Below are positions 7,271 through 15,229 of a stretch of DNA of 28,160 bases, piece after piece; within the stretch, counting starts at the first letter, position 1; each line of letters begins with the position of its first letter. Source of the stretch: Acidimicrobiaceae bacterium (GTDB lineage: Bacteria > Actinomycetota > Acidimicrobiia > Acidimicrobiales > Acidimicrobiaceae); the NCBI GenBank assembly GCA_013044365.1, contig JABEUP010000173.1, positions 1 to 28,160 on the forward strand, given 5' to 3'. The notes under the pieces were generated by a model. It had not been told where the DNA came from, did no database searches, and saw only the letters and a list, made by a program, of their open reading frames with translations. Made by a program: the position numbers and the translations under genes.

Positions 7271-8434
7271 TTAGGATTTTAAAATCTTCTCGATGGCCCG
7301 TTCTAAAAGCAAGGTTCTGAACTGGGCCCCAATTTCACCCAACTGGGTCAGTGCTGCCTCTGCCCGGGCGCGTGACTTTTGGCTCTTATTCGCCAGAATT
7401 GGCAGGATCACCTGTTCCAAAAAGGAAGCTTCCCTTTCCGCCGAGACCTTGTACATTTTCAGGTGCCTTGCTTCGAGTCCAAATCGCGCGAACTGCTTGG
7501 CTAGTGTTGCGAGTTCGAGATCAGCGGTGCAGTAAATATGTTGTCCGCGAACTGACGTAGGCGTGAGCAGTCCAAATGTCGTAAGGTCTTCAACCTGGAC
7601 CATACTCAAATCTGCCAACTCGGCTATGTCGCGGGCGGTAAATGAATTCTTCGGAAAATTCGCTTCGCCGCTGTCGTTGCCAAATTCACCGGTCTCGAAA
7701 CTGTCCTCTGCGCCCTCGCGAACCGAAGCTGAATCATCGGGCTTTTCGGCCAACGATGAAGCCGAGGGCAGTGCAAAAAGCCGAGGTCGTTTTGTGGGAC
7801 TTGGCTTCTCATGGCCTTGGCCGTTTTCTGCGGCTGGAACACTTATCTCGCTTGCGCCAGTATGACCAGTTTGTTGGTCAAGCCTGGTTGAGTCTGGCTG
7901 CCTTTGTGAATGTTCTGGAGGTAAGGGGTTGGGGCTTCTGCGATCTGGAGTCGCTTGAGCAACGGGAGTTCTGCCTCTGGTGGACACTTCATGGGCTGGT
8001 GCAGTTTCCTGAACATGGTGAGCCTTTGGCTCAACCTTATGGTTAGAGTTTTTGCGGGGCATAAATTGTTGCGCATTCGAGAACGGATCACCAAAAATGT
8101 CCTTCTCGAATTTCGAACTCTTTGTCTTTTGGCTTTTTGCGAAGCGACCCTTTGCCGGATCCAGCACAAAGACGCCGGGTTCTTTCTCGGTGATGCGGTC
8201 CTTGATTACCTTTAGCGGCAGGAATTGCTCTCTCTGCTGGCGAAGTACAAACGTGAGCCTATCGATGTCGTGATTGTAGAATTTCCTATATCCATTTGTG
8301 GTGCGTTCCGGAGCGATTAGTCCCTGGGTTTCGAGGAACCTGATCTTTGAAATTGTAACCTCTGGAAACTCTTCATGAATGAGTTCGAGTGTTTCCCCGA
8401 TTGACCTGTATTCCCTAGCGTCCACTGCCGCCAC
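7271..8434 (-). CDS. FtsR-like MerR-family regulator with long disordered linker
   Basis: Transcription regulator related to Rv1828 and corynebacterial FtsR, which controls ftsZ. The N-terminal MerR helix spans about 9-83 (TISKIRFLETQGLIAPERT, then NGYRKFYNHDIDRL). The C-terminal domain, about 264-387, is a second helix-turn-helix-like unit (FTARDIAELADLSMVQVEDL...) with a helical tail. Between them, residues about 95-263 are rich in Pro, Ser, Gln, Glu and Lys and look disordered. Total length is 387, against roughly 250 in the mycobacterial relatives I know. The start is GTG at 8434, overlapping the upstream FHA gene by 20 bases with GGGAAAG before it; GTG at 8425 is an alternative. Overlap and gene order suggest cotranscription with the FHA gene. 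Confidence 0.9.
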   Translation of the reverse strand: MAAVDAREYRSIGETLELIHEEFPEVTISKIRFLETQGLIAPERTTNGYRKFYNHDIDRLTFVLRQQREQFLPLKVIKDRITEKEPGVFVLDPAKGRFAKSQKTKSSKFEKDIFGDPFSNAQQFMPRKNSNHKVEPKAHHVQETAPAHEVSTRGRTPVAQATPDRRSPNPLPPEHSQRQPDSTRLDQQTGHTGASEISVPAAENGQGHEKPSPTKRPRLFALPSASSLAEKPDDSASVREGAEDSFETGEFGNDSGEANFPKNSFTARDIAELADLSMVQVEDLTTFGLLTPTSVRGQHIYCTADLELATLAKQFARFGLEARHLKMYKVSAEREASFLEQVILPILANKSQKSRARAEAALTQLGEIGAQFRTLLLERAIEKILKS

Positions 8435-8900
8435 TTTCCCGTGATGGCCCTACGAATATAAGTTTGTACTTGCCGATTTGGACCTCATCCCCAGTGGAAA
8501 GTTTTGCCTGGTCAATCCGTTGTTTATTTAAATAGGTTCCATTTAGTGATCCTGCGTCGGCAACGAAATACTCGTCTTGCCGGATCATGAACTCGGCATG
8601 GCGTCTTGAGACGGTGATGTCATCGAGGAAAATATCTGAATCGGGATGTCGACCTACAAGAGTAAGTTCCTTTTCGAGCACAAAGTAGGTTCCGGAACTG
8701 GGTCCGCCTCTTACGACCAATACGATTTGACCTGCCGGTGCGAGTGCGATGGCATGATCCACGAATTCATCTGCCGAATCGGGCGATGACTCCAGCGACG
8801 TGAGAGTTCCGGTATCGTCAGTGTCACTCACTGGTCTGCCGCATGACGAGCAAAAGTTTGCGTCACTTGGATTCATATGTCCACAGTTACTGCATTGCAC
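8415..8900 (-). CDS. garA: GarA/OdhI-type FHA-domain protein with N-terminal zinc ribbon
   Basis: Phosphothreonine-binding signalling protein. In mycobacteria and corynebacteria GarA/OdhI binds and inhibits 2-oxoglutarate dehydrogenase and glutamate dehydrogenase until phosphorylated. The FHA domain, about 58-150, is extremely close to GarA: GRHPDSDIFLDD, VSRRHAEF and SLNGTYLN contain the expected Arg84, Ser98, Arg99, His101 and Asn120. The N-terminus differs: CxxC pairs (Cys3/6 and Cys17/20) form a zinc-ribbon-like module, and the usual ETTSVF phospho-site is missing; Thr27, 30, 32 and 34 are nearby candidates. The start is GTG at 8900, with AGGAG 12 bases upstream. It overlaps the FtsR-like gene. 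GarA homology is clear; the target enzymes here are inferred. Confidence 0.92.
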   Translation of the reverse strand: MQCSNCGHMNPSDANFCSSCGRPVSDTDDTGTLTSLESSPDSADEFVDHAIALAPAGQIVLVVRGGPSSGTYFVLEKELTLVGRHPDSDIFLDDITVSRRHAEFMIRQDEYFVADAGSLNGTYLNKQRIDQAKLSTGDEVQIGKYKLIFVGPSRESGGSGR

Positions 8901-9292
8901 TTTTTACACTGTCTCCTGCTACTTAAGCTTTAGGGTTAAGCATTGAAAGATTACCCGTGTTTTATCCTTAAATCCACTCATTTTTTGTACTATACGACTT
9001 GTTACCAGTTCTGGATTTCAAATCTGATGCTACTAACCGAGAGTACTGCCCAGAAAACCCGGTTAGTGGTCAAGGCCACCTGAACTGATCGAGTGGGGAT
9101 TTGATGAGATTGTTTACGAAGTTGTCCTAAAATCCGGACTGTCGCTTAGTGCAATGTTTGGGTCGGTATCGAATTGCGCCGCCTTGCTGGAGCGGAAAGT
9201 ACAAAAGTCCCGCATTCGCAAGATGTGGTTGAGAACTCTTCACCCAAAAACTCCACGTCACTAATTCTGCCCGATACCAATTGTTTTCAGAT
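8901..9292. other. 392-bp gap between gcvH and the FHA gene
   Basis: No credible gene is seen. A minus-strand TATAGT (8989-8994), 89 bases before the FHA start, could be a -10 element, but the nearest TTGAAA lies 21 bases away, too far for a standard promoter. TTAAGC is repeated near 8924-8942. An 8-bp inverted repeat lies at 9032-9067 (listed separately). The gap probably carries the FHA-ftsR promoter. Confidence 0.4.
9032..9067. repeat. 8-bp perfect inverted repeat in the gcvH-garA gap
   Basis: ACTAACCG (9032-9039) and CGGTTAGT (9060-9067) are exact reverse complements with a 20-base spacer. A second small hairpin, GTGG...CCAC (9066-9079), overlaps its right arm, so the two could be mutually exclusive RNA folds. 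It could be an operator, an attenuator-like structure or a transcript end for gcvH. Confidence 0.4.
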
Positions 9293-9673
9293 TTACTTAT
9301 CGATGAGAGATTGATATTCTTCCCGTGAAAGCAGATTGTCCAATTCCTGCGGGTCAGACATCTCCAACACGGCAATCCAACCTTCACCATAAGGAGAACT
9401 GTTGATTAATTCGGGATTGGTCGACAAGGCGCTATTCACTTTGGTGACCGTGCCCGATACTGGCGCATAGATGTCGGAAACCGATTTCGTCGATTCGACT
9501 TCACTGAGCGTACTGTTGGCGTTGACTACATCGTTAGGTGTTGGGAGTTGGACGAAAACAACATCACCGAGAGCTTCTTGTGCGTAATCAGTGATACCAA
9601 TTACGACGTTACCTCCTTCGACCCTTACCCATTCATGATCGTTGGTGAACAGCAGATTCTCTGGTTGTGACAT
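9293..9673 (-). CDS. gcvH: Glycine cleavage system H protein
   Basis: Lipoyl-carrying shuttle that accepts aminomethyl from the P-protein and presents it to the T-protein; cytoplasmic. The 126 residues match the family. Typical segments are FTNDHEWVRVEG, VGITDYAQ-like IGITDYAQEALGDVVFVQLP, and EVESTKSVSDIYAPVSG, in which Lys63 is the lipoylation site, then NPELINSSPYGEGW. The start is ATG at 9673, with no clear ribosome site before it, so the mRNA may be leaderless or weakly initiated. It is separated from gcvT-PA-PB by the FHA, FtsR-like, DUF151 and MerR genes; the shared conserved block suggests functional linkage. Confidence 0.96.
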   Translation of the reverse strand: MSQPENLLFTNDHEWVRVEGGNVVIGITDYAQEALGDVVFVQLPTPNDVVNANSTLSEVESTKSVSDIYAPVSGTVTKVNSALSTNPELINSSPYGEGWIAVLEMSDPQELDNLLSREEYQSLIDK

Positions 9674-9773
9674 GTATAAAACGTTACTACTTTAAATAAG
9701 GGAAGAAGTCAGATGTCGATGTGAAACTCAGAATTAATGCCGAGCATTCCTAATTTGGTTTGGGGATGGCATT

Positions 9774-10418
9774 CTACTGTTGTACCGGAACGTTAAGCGA
9801 CAGAAGTTTTTGGCAGTAGCTTGCCAATGCAAAGAACAAAATTACCAATCCGGGGACTAGGAAGACATATCCGAGGACTCTGAAGTCGCTCAGGTAGATT
9901 GTGTCAGCTCCGGCCAACATAAAGAATGGCAGGCCAAACATCATGAGAAGCGTGCCAGCCTTACCAAAATATACGACATCGAGCCGCGTTTTATATCTCA
10001 GTGCCGCTGTTGCGACTACCAATGATACTGCTATCTCCCTAGCGAATATGACAATTAGGAGCCAAGTCGGAATAAGGCTAAGGTGAAACGCTACTATACC
10101 GGCAGCAATCAGAAGTAAACGGTCCGCGGAGGGGTCTATCACTTTTCCGATCGTCGAAGTTTGGTTTAACCTGCGGGCCAGGTAACCGTCTATCCAGTCG
10201 GTTGCACCAATTGCGCCCATGAGAAGCCCGGTCAAAATTAGGCGGTTCCGTTCCCAGCCTAAATATACGAAGACGGGAATCATCAGTATTCGAATCAGAG
10301 TGATTACATTCGGGAGTGTTAGGACTCGATCCTGTGCCTGAGCGCTTTGGCCCAAATTCGCTCTCCTTAAATTGTCTGTGAAATATATACTAAATTCGTA
10401 ATTATAATTTTGCTTCAT
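9774..10418 (-). CDS. pgsA: CDP-diacylglycerol--glycerol-3-phosphate 3-phosphatidyltransferase-type enzyme
   Basis: Membrane enzyme of the CDP-alcohol phosphatidyltransferase family, most likely making phosphatidylglycerophosphate from CDP-diacylglycerol. The 214 residues contain the full family motif: Asp74, Asp77, Gly78, Ala81, Arg82, Gly91, Asp95 and Asp99 in DWIDGYLARR and GKVIDPSADR. TLPNVITLIRILMIPVF near 34-50 is the usual PgsA start. Several hydrophobic helices follow. The first 32 residues are extra and hydrophilic; the start at 10418 is supported by AGGGATC 7 bases upstream, but a later start cannot be excluded. Mycobacteria have pgsA2 near gcvH too. The exact alcohol substrate is inferred. 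Confidence 0.88.
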   Translation of the reverse strand: MKQNYNYEFSIYFTDNLRRANLGQSAQAQDRVLTLPNVITLIRILMIPVFVYLGWERNRLILTGLLMGAIGATDWIDGYLARRLNQTSTIGKVIDPSADRLLLIAAGIVAFHLSLIPTWLLIVIFAREIAVSLVVATAALRYKTRLDVVYFGKAGTLLMMFGLPFFMLAGADTIYLSDFRVLGYVFLVPGLVILFFALASYCQKLLSLNVPVQQ

Positions 10419-10491
10419 AATTGGATCCCTGGCAGGTGTTGAACCTGGCCGGGGTGTTATTTTTTATTGCCGGTCTTGGGTCTGAAAATTG

Positions 10492-11235
10492 TTAGAAATG
10501 AAATACTGAACCTTCCCGTGCCAGTTCTGGGTTACCGGAGTAATTCTGCCGGACGATCTCAAGGATTTTTATTTTGTCGGCTGGAAACGCGATGTGGGTG
10601 ATCACAACGCTTTTAACGTTGGCACCTCGCGCGAGTAAAGCCAACGAGCGGGCATCGAGATGAAGCCCTTTTGGAAAAGATTTACCACGTTCAACCCAGG
10701 TTGATTCCCCAAGCAGAAGATCAACACCTTCGGATGCGGCCTCCAGGTGTTCATTGACGTCGCCGTCGGCTCCGTAGCACATTGTAGAATTGCCGTCTGA
10801 AATCCGGGTGATCAACGTAGGTACCGGATGGTTGGCCTCAAAGAATCGCAACGATATGTTGTTTACGACTGCCTCCGAGTTTGGACGCGTTGGATTTAGC
10901 GCGAAGATTGTGCTGTCAAGAAGTCCGGGCTTTAGAAGATATTTAAGTTTATCGAAGACATCTTCTGGCGCGAATATACTGATCGGGCTTTTTGGCGCAC
11001 TGGCGTATTTGAGATAGTGGTAAATGCCGACTAAGTCGGCAAAATGATCGCTATGTCCGTGACTGATAACTATCGCATCCAAATCGGCTGGGTCAATATG
11101 GGAATAAAGATTCGTCTGCGATCCGTTGCCGGCATCGAACAGAATCGAGGTCATTCCGGATCGGACCAGATAGCTTGAGCAGGCTGAATGTGGGGCTGGA
11201 TAGGATCCGGCACAGCCGATAATATCTAGTTGCAA
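10492..11235 (-). CDS. Metallo-beta-lactamase-fold hydrolase (Rv1339/YhfI-like)
   Basis: Metal-dependent hydrolase, 248 residues. The opening MQLDIIGCAGSYPAP and ACSSYLV, followed by a HxHxDH motif (His59, His61, Asp63, His64 in ISHGHSDHFADL), a later His in EANHPVPT, an Asp in YGADGDVN, and THIAFP near the end match the group containing mycobacterial Rv1339, reported as an atypical cyclic-nucleotide phosphodiesterase. Substrate here is unknown. I chose the TTG at 11235 because GGAAGGAAG lies 5 bases before it and the family begins there; the GTG at 11268 would place that ribosome site inside the gene. It follows the nicotinamidase gene after a gap of about 200 bases that carries a small hairpin (11345-11358) and nothing else obvious. 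Confidence 0.88.
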   Translation of the reverse strand: MQLDIIGCAGSYPAPHSACSSYLVRSGMTSILFDAGNGSQTNLYSHIDPADLDAIVISHGHSDHFADLVGIYHYLKYASAPKSPISIFAPEDVFDKLKYLLKPGLLDSTIFALNPTRPNSEAVVNNISLRFFEANHPVPTLITRISDGNSTMCYGADGDVNEHLEAASEGVDLLLGESTWVERGKSFPKGLHLDARSLALLARGANVKSVVITHIAFPADKIKILEIVRQNYSGNPELAREGSVFHF

Positions 11236-11432
11236 TAGGAGCTTCCTTCCCTCTGCCACAAAGACCACCGGGTCTGCTGGCCACTCTGACGGAAGAACAG
11301 CGTAACACGATCATTCTAGGATGGGAATGTCATATGATATTGAACTGACTGTGGTCAGATGCGAATCTACAGGCCTTACTTGTGAAATGTTCTCTGAGAG
11401 CCGAGCTTTTTCGCACAGGGCGTGCCAGACCA

Positions 11433-12017
11433 TTAATCGATGTCGACCGCATAATCTAGATTTGCTCCTCTGCTTTGCAACTCCTCTAAAGCTTCCATCG
11501 AGCCTTCAACGGACACGCCGGCGGTCAAGTTGATGAATACTGTAGTTGGAAATCCAAACTCAAGGGAACTTATTGCACTATGCAGTACGCAATAGTCGGT
11601 CGCTATTCCGCATATTGCGAGTGCTTCGATCTCTCTTCTCTCGAGCAGGTTGACTAAGGATTCACCTAACTCGGTGGCACCTTCGAAAGCCGAATATGCA
11701 GCTTGGTAGTCGCCTTTATAAACCACTTGATCAATAAGGCTTGAATCTAATGAGGGATGGAATTCACTTCCGGCAGTCCCCGAGATGCAGTGAACGGGCC
11801 AAGTGCTTGAAAAATCAGGGTGCCTTGAGAAATGGCCCACAGGTCGAACATGGTTGTCCTTACTTGCAACAATGAGGTCATAAAGCCTGGCAGACTGTTG
11901 GATGTGCTGGTTGACCTTACGTGCGATCTCTGCTCCCCCGTTGACTGGCAGAGACCCGCCTTCACAAAAGTCATTTTGCAAATCCACAATCAGAAGAGCC
12001 CTGCGAATCCCTTCCAC
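11433..12017 (-). CDS. pncA: Nicotinamidase (pyrazinamidase-type isochorismatase-fold hydrolase)
   Basis: Deamidates nicotinamide to nicotinate for NAD salvage; cytoplasmic. The 194 residues contain the catalytic triad Asp12 (VDLQNDF), Lys101 (VVYKGDY) and Cys143 (GIATDYCVLHSA). The metal ligands Asp54, His56, His62 and His76 sit in SKDNHVRPVGHFS and WPVHC. These positions parallel the Mycobacterium tuberculosis PncA site. The start is GTG at 12017, with AAAGGAG 7 bases before it. It is divergent from ccdA across a 77-base gap and precedes the metallo-hydrolase gene on the same strand. Confidence 0.93.
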   Translation of the reverse strand: MEGIRRALLIVDLQNDFCEGGSLPVNGGAEIARKVNQHIQQSARLYDLIVASKDNHVRPVGHFSRHPDFSSTWPVHCISGTAGSEFHPSLDSSLIDQVVYKGDYQAAYSAFEGATELGESLVNLLERREIEALAICGIATDYCVLHSAISSLEFGFPTTVFINLTAGVSVEGSMEALEELQSRGANLDYAVDID

Positions 12018-12082
12018 GTACTGCTCCTTTTATAAGGTGCTGTCGAAAGACCAGCGTACAGTCAACTCAATTTGACCACGGC

Positions 12083-12088
12083 TAAAGT
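12083..12088 (+). promoter_or_regulatory. Possible -10 element for a leaderless ccdA transcript
   Basis: TAAAGT ends 6 bases before the ccdA ATG, and there is no ribosome-binding site, a layout typical of leaderless genes in actinobacteria. No clear -35 element is seen at the expected distance. Confidence 0.35.
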
Positions 12089-12094
12089 GTATCT

Positions 12095-12853
12095 ATGTCT
12101 TTTGCAGCTGGATATGTGGTCGCCTTTGGGGGCGGAATAATATCGTTTCTCTCTCCATGCGTGCTTCCTCTGGTTCCGGCATACCTGTCGGTTGTGACCG
12201 GTATTGACGTGGCTGAATTGCGTATCGGTACGGTTACTCGTACCAGGGCGGCCCGGACAGTACGTACAACGTTACTTTTCATAATCGGTTTTTCCACCGT
12301 ATTCATTATTCTGGGGCTTGCCGCGACTTCGGCCGGCAAGATCCTTTACGGTGATCGGGTCTTGTTGACACGAATTTCCGGTGTTGTGTTAATTGTCATG
12401 GGGGCTTACCTTTGGCTATCTCAACGCGTAAATATGCCCATATTCTATTCTGAGAAGAGATTCCACCCCCGGTTGAAGGCGCTTGGGCCATTTGCCGCAC
12501 CAATTGCTGGGATGGCGTTCGCACTCGGTTGGACCCCTTGCATAGGTCCGATACTTTCTTCTGTTCTTTCAATTGCCGCTGTACAGGGTCAGGCGGTCAA
12601 GGGAGGCCTCCTTCTGGCATCGTATTCACTGGGTCTCGGAGTACCATTTCTGGCGGCAGGGCTCGGGTTTTCAAAGCTGGAAAGCACCTTTGGATGGATA
12701 CGTCGGCATTCCTCCGTAATTACCACTCTTTCGTCTGTGGCATTGATTTTCTTTGGGGTTCTACTGGTATTGAATAGATTTATAGTCCTCACCCAGCAAT
12801 TATCAGATCTGATGAACTTTTTGAATTTGGGCCGTCTGGTTACTTTAGGGTAA
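12095..12853 (+). CDS. ccdA: CcdA-type cytochrome c biogenesis / thiol-disulfide transport protein
   Basis: Polytopic membrane protein that carries reducing equivalents from cytoplasmic thioredoxin to the outer face of the membrane, for cytochrome c assembly or other thiol proteins. The 252 residues have about six hydrophobic helices. The two redox cysteines are present: Cys22 in FLSPCVLPLVPAYLS and Cys149 in LGWTPCIGP. None of the usual partners (ResA-like thioredoxin, ResB, CcsA) is adjacent, so it may serve elsewhere-encoded partners. Start ATG 12095; expression may be leaderless. Downstream, 12854-13062, is non-coding apart from an inverted repeat. Confidence 0.93.
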   Translation: MSFAAGYVVAFGGGIISFLSPCVLPLVPAYLSVVTGIDVAELRIGTVTRTRAARTVRTTLLFIIGFSTVFIILGLAATSAGKILYGDRVLLTRISGVVLIVMGAYLWLSQRVNMPIFYSEKRFHPRLKALGPFAAPIAGMAFALGWTPCIGPILSSVLSIAAVQGQAVKGGLLLASYSLGLGVPFLAAGLGFSKLESTFGWIRRHSSVITTLSSVALIFFGVLLVLNRFIVLTQQLSDLMNFLNLGRLVTLG

Positions 12854-12960
12854 GACGAGTCGGAGGAGCCCGCGGGTTGAGCGGAATTCCACCTTGGATT
12901 TTTAGGAATCTGGACTCTATCGTTGATGATATGATAAGACTTTGGTTGTCTTTCGGGGAG

Positions 12961-12985
12961 CTGATTGATGTACGGGTCTAATCAG
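12961..12985. promoter_or_regulatory. Inverted repeat upstream of lutABC (possible operator)
   Basis: CTGATT (12961-12966) and AATCAG (12980-12985) form a 6-bp inverted repeat with a 13-base spacer, about 80-100 bases before the lutA start. Its location would suit a regulator of lactate use, but no lutR-type gene is in the window. Confidence 0.3.
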
Positions 12986-13062
12986 TAGGTTCCTAGTTTC
13001 GCATGCCCATTTGGCGTGATTGTTAGTTTATGAGTTTTTGCCAACAGGAAGCTGAGGTTCAA

Positions 13063-13827
13063 ATGGCTCGGACCCTGTCACTATTTGTCTCCTGTTTCAA
13101 CGACACGCTGTATCCAAAGACTGCCAAATCCGCCGAAGTGGTATTAAACAGTCTTGGGATTAAAGTTGAGTTTCCCAGAAAACAGACATGTTGCGGTCAA
13201 ATCCACATAAACACCGGATTTGCATCGGGGGCGATTCCTCTTATGAGAAATTTCATCGATACTTTTGAAGCATCGGAAGAAATTGTGGCTTTGTCGGGCT
13301 CTTGTACAGCAATGATTCGCGAACACTACCAGGATCTCGCGGAGAGAACGCACGATTCGGGACTGATTGCCAGAACTGAGGAATTGGTTCCCAGGGTCTT
13401 TGAGTTTTCGGAGTACCTGACAAATGTGCTGGGAATCACCGATGTCGGTGCATCATACCCCCATAGGGTTGTCTATCATCCGACCTGTCACTCGTTGAGG
13501 TCACTGCACATTTATGACTCGGCGGTCAGACTATTATGCGCGGTGAAGGGACTGGAGTTGGTTGTTCTACCGTATGCGGAACAATGCTGCGGCTTTGGTG
13601 GAACTTTTTCCATAAAGAACTCAGCAATGTCGGCCGCGATACTGGCTGACAAGGTTGGAAATATAGTCAGCGCACGGGCAGAAACTGTGGTTGCACTCGA
13701 CAACTCATGTCTGATGCACATATCCGGCGCTCTGAGGCGTAACAATACCGGAATATCCGTGATGCACCTAGCCGAAGTTTTGGCGCATGGGCTAGAGGCC
13801 ATAGAGGGTACCGATGGTCAAAACTAA
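13063..13827 (+). CDS. lutA: Lactate utilization protein A, cysteine-rich (Fe-S)-binding subunit
   Basis: Part of the LutABC iron-sulfur enzyme that oxidises L-lactate to pyruvate in bacteria such as Bacillus. The 254 residues carry two CCG-type cysteine motifs, TCCGQ at 42-46 and EQCCGFGG near 173-180, with extra conserved cysteines in SGSCTAM and HPTCHSL; this is the usual LutA/GlpC-C-terminal arrangement. I chose ATG 13063 because GAGG lies 5 bases upstream and the family starts at TLSLFVSCFNDTLYP; ATG 13030 would add 11 atypical residues. It overlaps lutB by 14 bases, indicating one operon. Confidence 0.94.
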   Translation: MARTLSLFVSCFNDTLYPKTAKSAEVVLNSLGIKVEFPRKQTCCGQIHINTGFASGAIPLMRNFIDTFEASEEIVALSGSCTAMIREHYQDLAERTHDSGLIARTEELVPRVFEFSEYLTNVLGITDVGASYPHRVVYHPTCHSLRSLHIYDSAVRLLCAVKGLELVVLPYAEQCCGFGGTFSIKNSAMSAAILADKVGNIVSARAETVVALDNSCLMHISGALRRNNTGISVMHLAEVLAHGLEAIEGTDGQN

Positions 13828-15229
13828 GATTGGATTTCCCTCAAGTTCAGTTCGCCAAATCAACAATAGCCAGCTAAGGGCCAATTTGAAGGCGGCAACT
13901 TCAGCTATCCGCGAGAAGCGGGCACGAGTAGTTGGAGAAAAGGAGGATTGGGAGGAGCTGAGACGGAAGGGGGAGCATGTCCGGGATGAGATACTGAACA
14001 ATTTAGACAGCTATCTCATGCAGCTGGAACGGTCGGTTACCGCCGCGGGCGGTATTGTTCACTGGGCAAGAGATTCGGCTGAAGCAAACCAAATCATTCT
14101 ATCGCTGGTTCAAGGGCACGGGGAGACTGAAGTAATAAAGGTCAAATCGCTCACTACCGACGAGCTGGGCCTCAATGAATTTCTTGCCCAGCACGAAGTT
14201 ACCGCGTTTGAAACTGACTTGGCTGAGTTGATCGTCCAACTTGCTCATGACAAGCCTTCGCACATACTTGTTCCTGCGATCCATAAAAACCGGTCCGAGA
14301 TAAGGGATCTTTTCCAGAGAACAATTGCCCAGGGGCGAGTTCTAAGTAATGAGCCGGCCGAACTTGCCGAAACGTCACGCCTGTACCTAAGGCAGAAGTT
14401 TCTCTCCAGCAAAATCGCAATCTCTGGAGTCAATTTCGCTGTGGCTGACACAGGCACCGTTTGCGTCGTAGAGTCAGAGGGCAACGGACGGATGTGTCTG
14501 ACCCTTCCAAAGGTTTTAATAAGTGTGATGGGTATTGAGAAAATAGTTCCGGGACCTGATGACCTGGCTATTTTCCTGGAGCTGCTGCCCCGGTCATCGA
14601 CCGGGGAGCGGATGAACCCCTACACTTCGTTGTGGACCGGGGTCTATCCTGGTGATGGTCCATCTGAGTTCCATCTCGTTATCCTGGATAATGGGAGGTC
14701 TCGTGTATTGGCTGATCCAATTGGTCGCCAGGCACTGAGATGCATTCGCTGTTCCGCGTGTCTCAATGTTTGTCCGGTCTATGAACGGTCCGGTGGTCAT
14801 GCCTATGATTCGGTATATCCGGGTCCAATTGGAGCGATTCTATCTCCGCAGTTATTTGGGACTGAATCATCGCTTTCGCTTCCCTGGGCATCGACATTGT
14901 GCGGAGCATGCTATGAGGTTTGTCCGGTCCGCATTAATATTCCCCAGGTGCTAGTTCATTTGCGTGAAAAAGTGATCTCACAGGGGCACCGGTCTAGGAC
15001 CGAGGCAATGTCATTCGGGCTGATATCTTTTTTCTTCCAAACATCACGCAGGTTTGAACTGCTCCAGAATATAGCTACGCGATTTCGAGTTCTTATAAAT
15101 CATCTCCACGTGTCAAAGTCAGCCCCGGGAGCACTAGGCAAATGGGCCGAGGCGCGCGAACTTCCCCAGTTACCCCGGGAGACCTTTCGGCTTTGGTGGC
15201 GCAGGAATCGGGATAAAAATGGCAAATAG
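13814..15229 (+). CDS. lutB: Lactate utilization protein B, 4Fe-4S protein
   Basis: Central electron-transfer subunit of the LutABC lactate oxidase. The 471 residues contain an N-terminal LUD-type domain (FPSSSVRQINNSQLRANLK start; DWEELR near 45) followed by a ferredoxin-like region: Cys310, 313, 316 and 320 (CIRCSACLNVCP) and Cys363, 366 and 370 (CGACYEVCP), enough for two 4Fe-4S clusters with CP motifs. The C-terminus is basic. GAGGG precedes ATG 13814 by 6 bases. It overlaps lutA by 14 and lutC by 11 bases. Confidence 0.95.
   Translation: MVKTKIGFPSSSVRQINNSQLRANLKAATSAIREKRARVVGEKEDWEELRRKGEHVRDEILNNLDSYLMQLERSVTAAGGIVHWARDSAEANQIILSLVQGHGETEVIKVKSLTTDELGLNEFLAQHEVTAFETDLAELIVQLAHDKPSHILVPAIHKNRSEIRDLFQRTIAQGRVLSNEPAELAETSRLYLRQKFLSSKIAISGVNFAVADTGTVCVVESEGNGRMCLTLPKVLISVMGIEKIVPGPDDLAIFLELLPRSSTGERMNPYTSLWTGVYPGDGPSEFHLVILDNGRSRVLADPIGRQALRCIRCSACLNVCPVYERSGGHAYDSVYPGPIGAILSPQLFGTESSLSLPWASTLCGACYEVCPVRINIPQVLVHLREKVISQGHRSRTEAMSFGLISFFFQTSRRFELLQNIATRFRVLINHLHVSKSAPGALGKWAEARELPQLPRETFRLWWRRNRDKNGK

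Noticed and set aside
9127..9390. Minus-strand 87-codon frame overlapping the gcvH end.
   Set aside because: It overlaps gcvH in another frame, lacks a good ribosome site and shows no known family.
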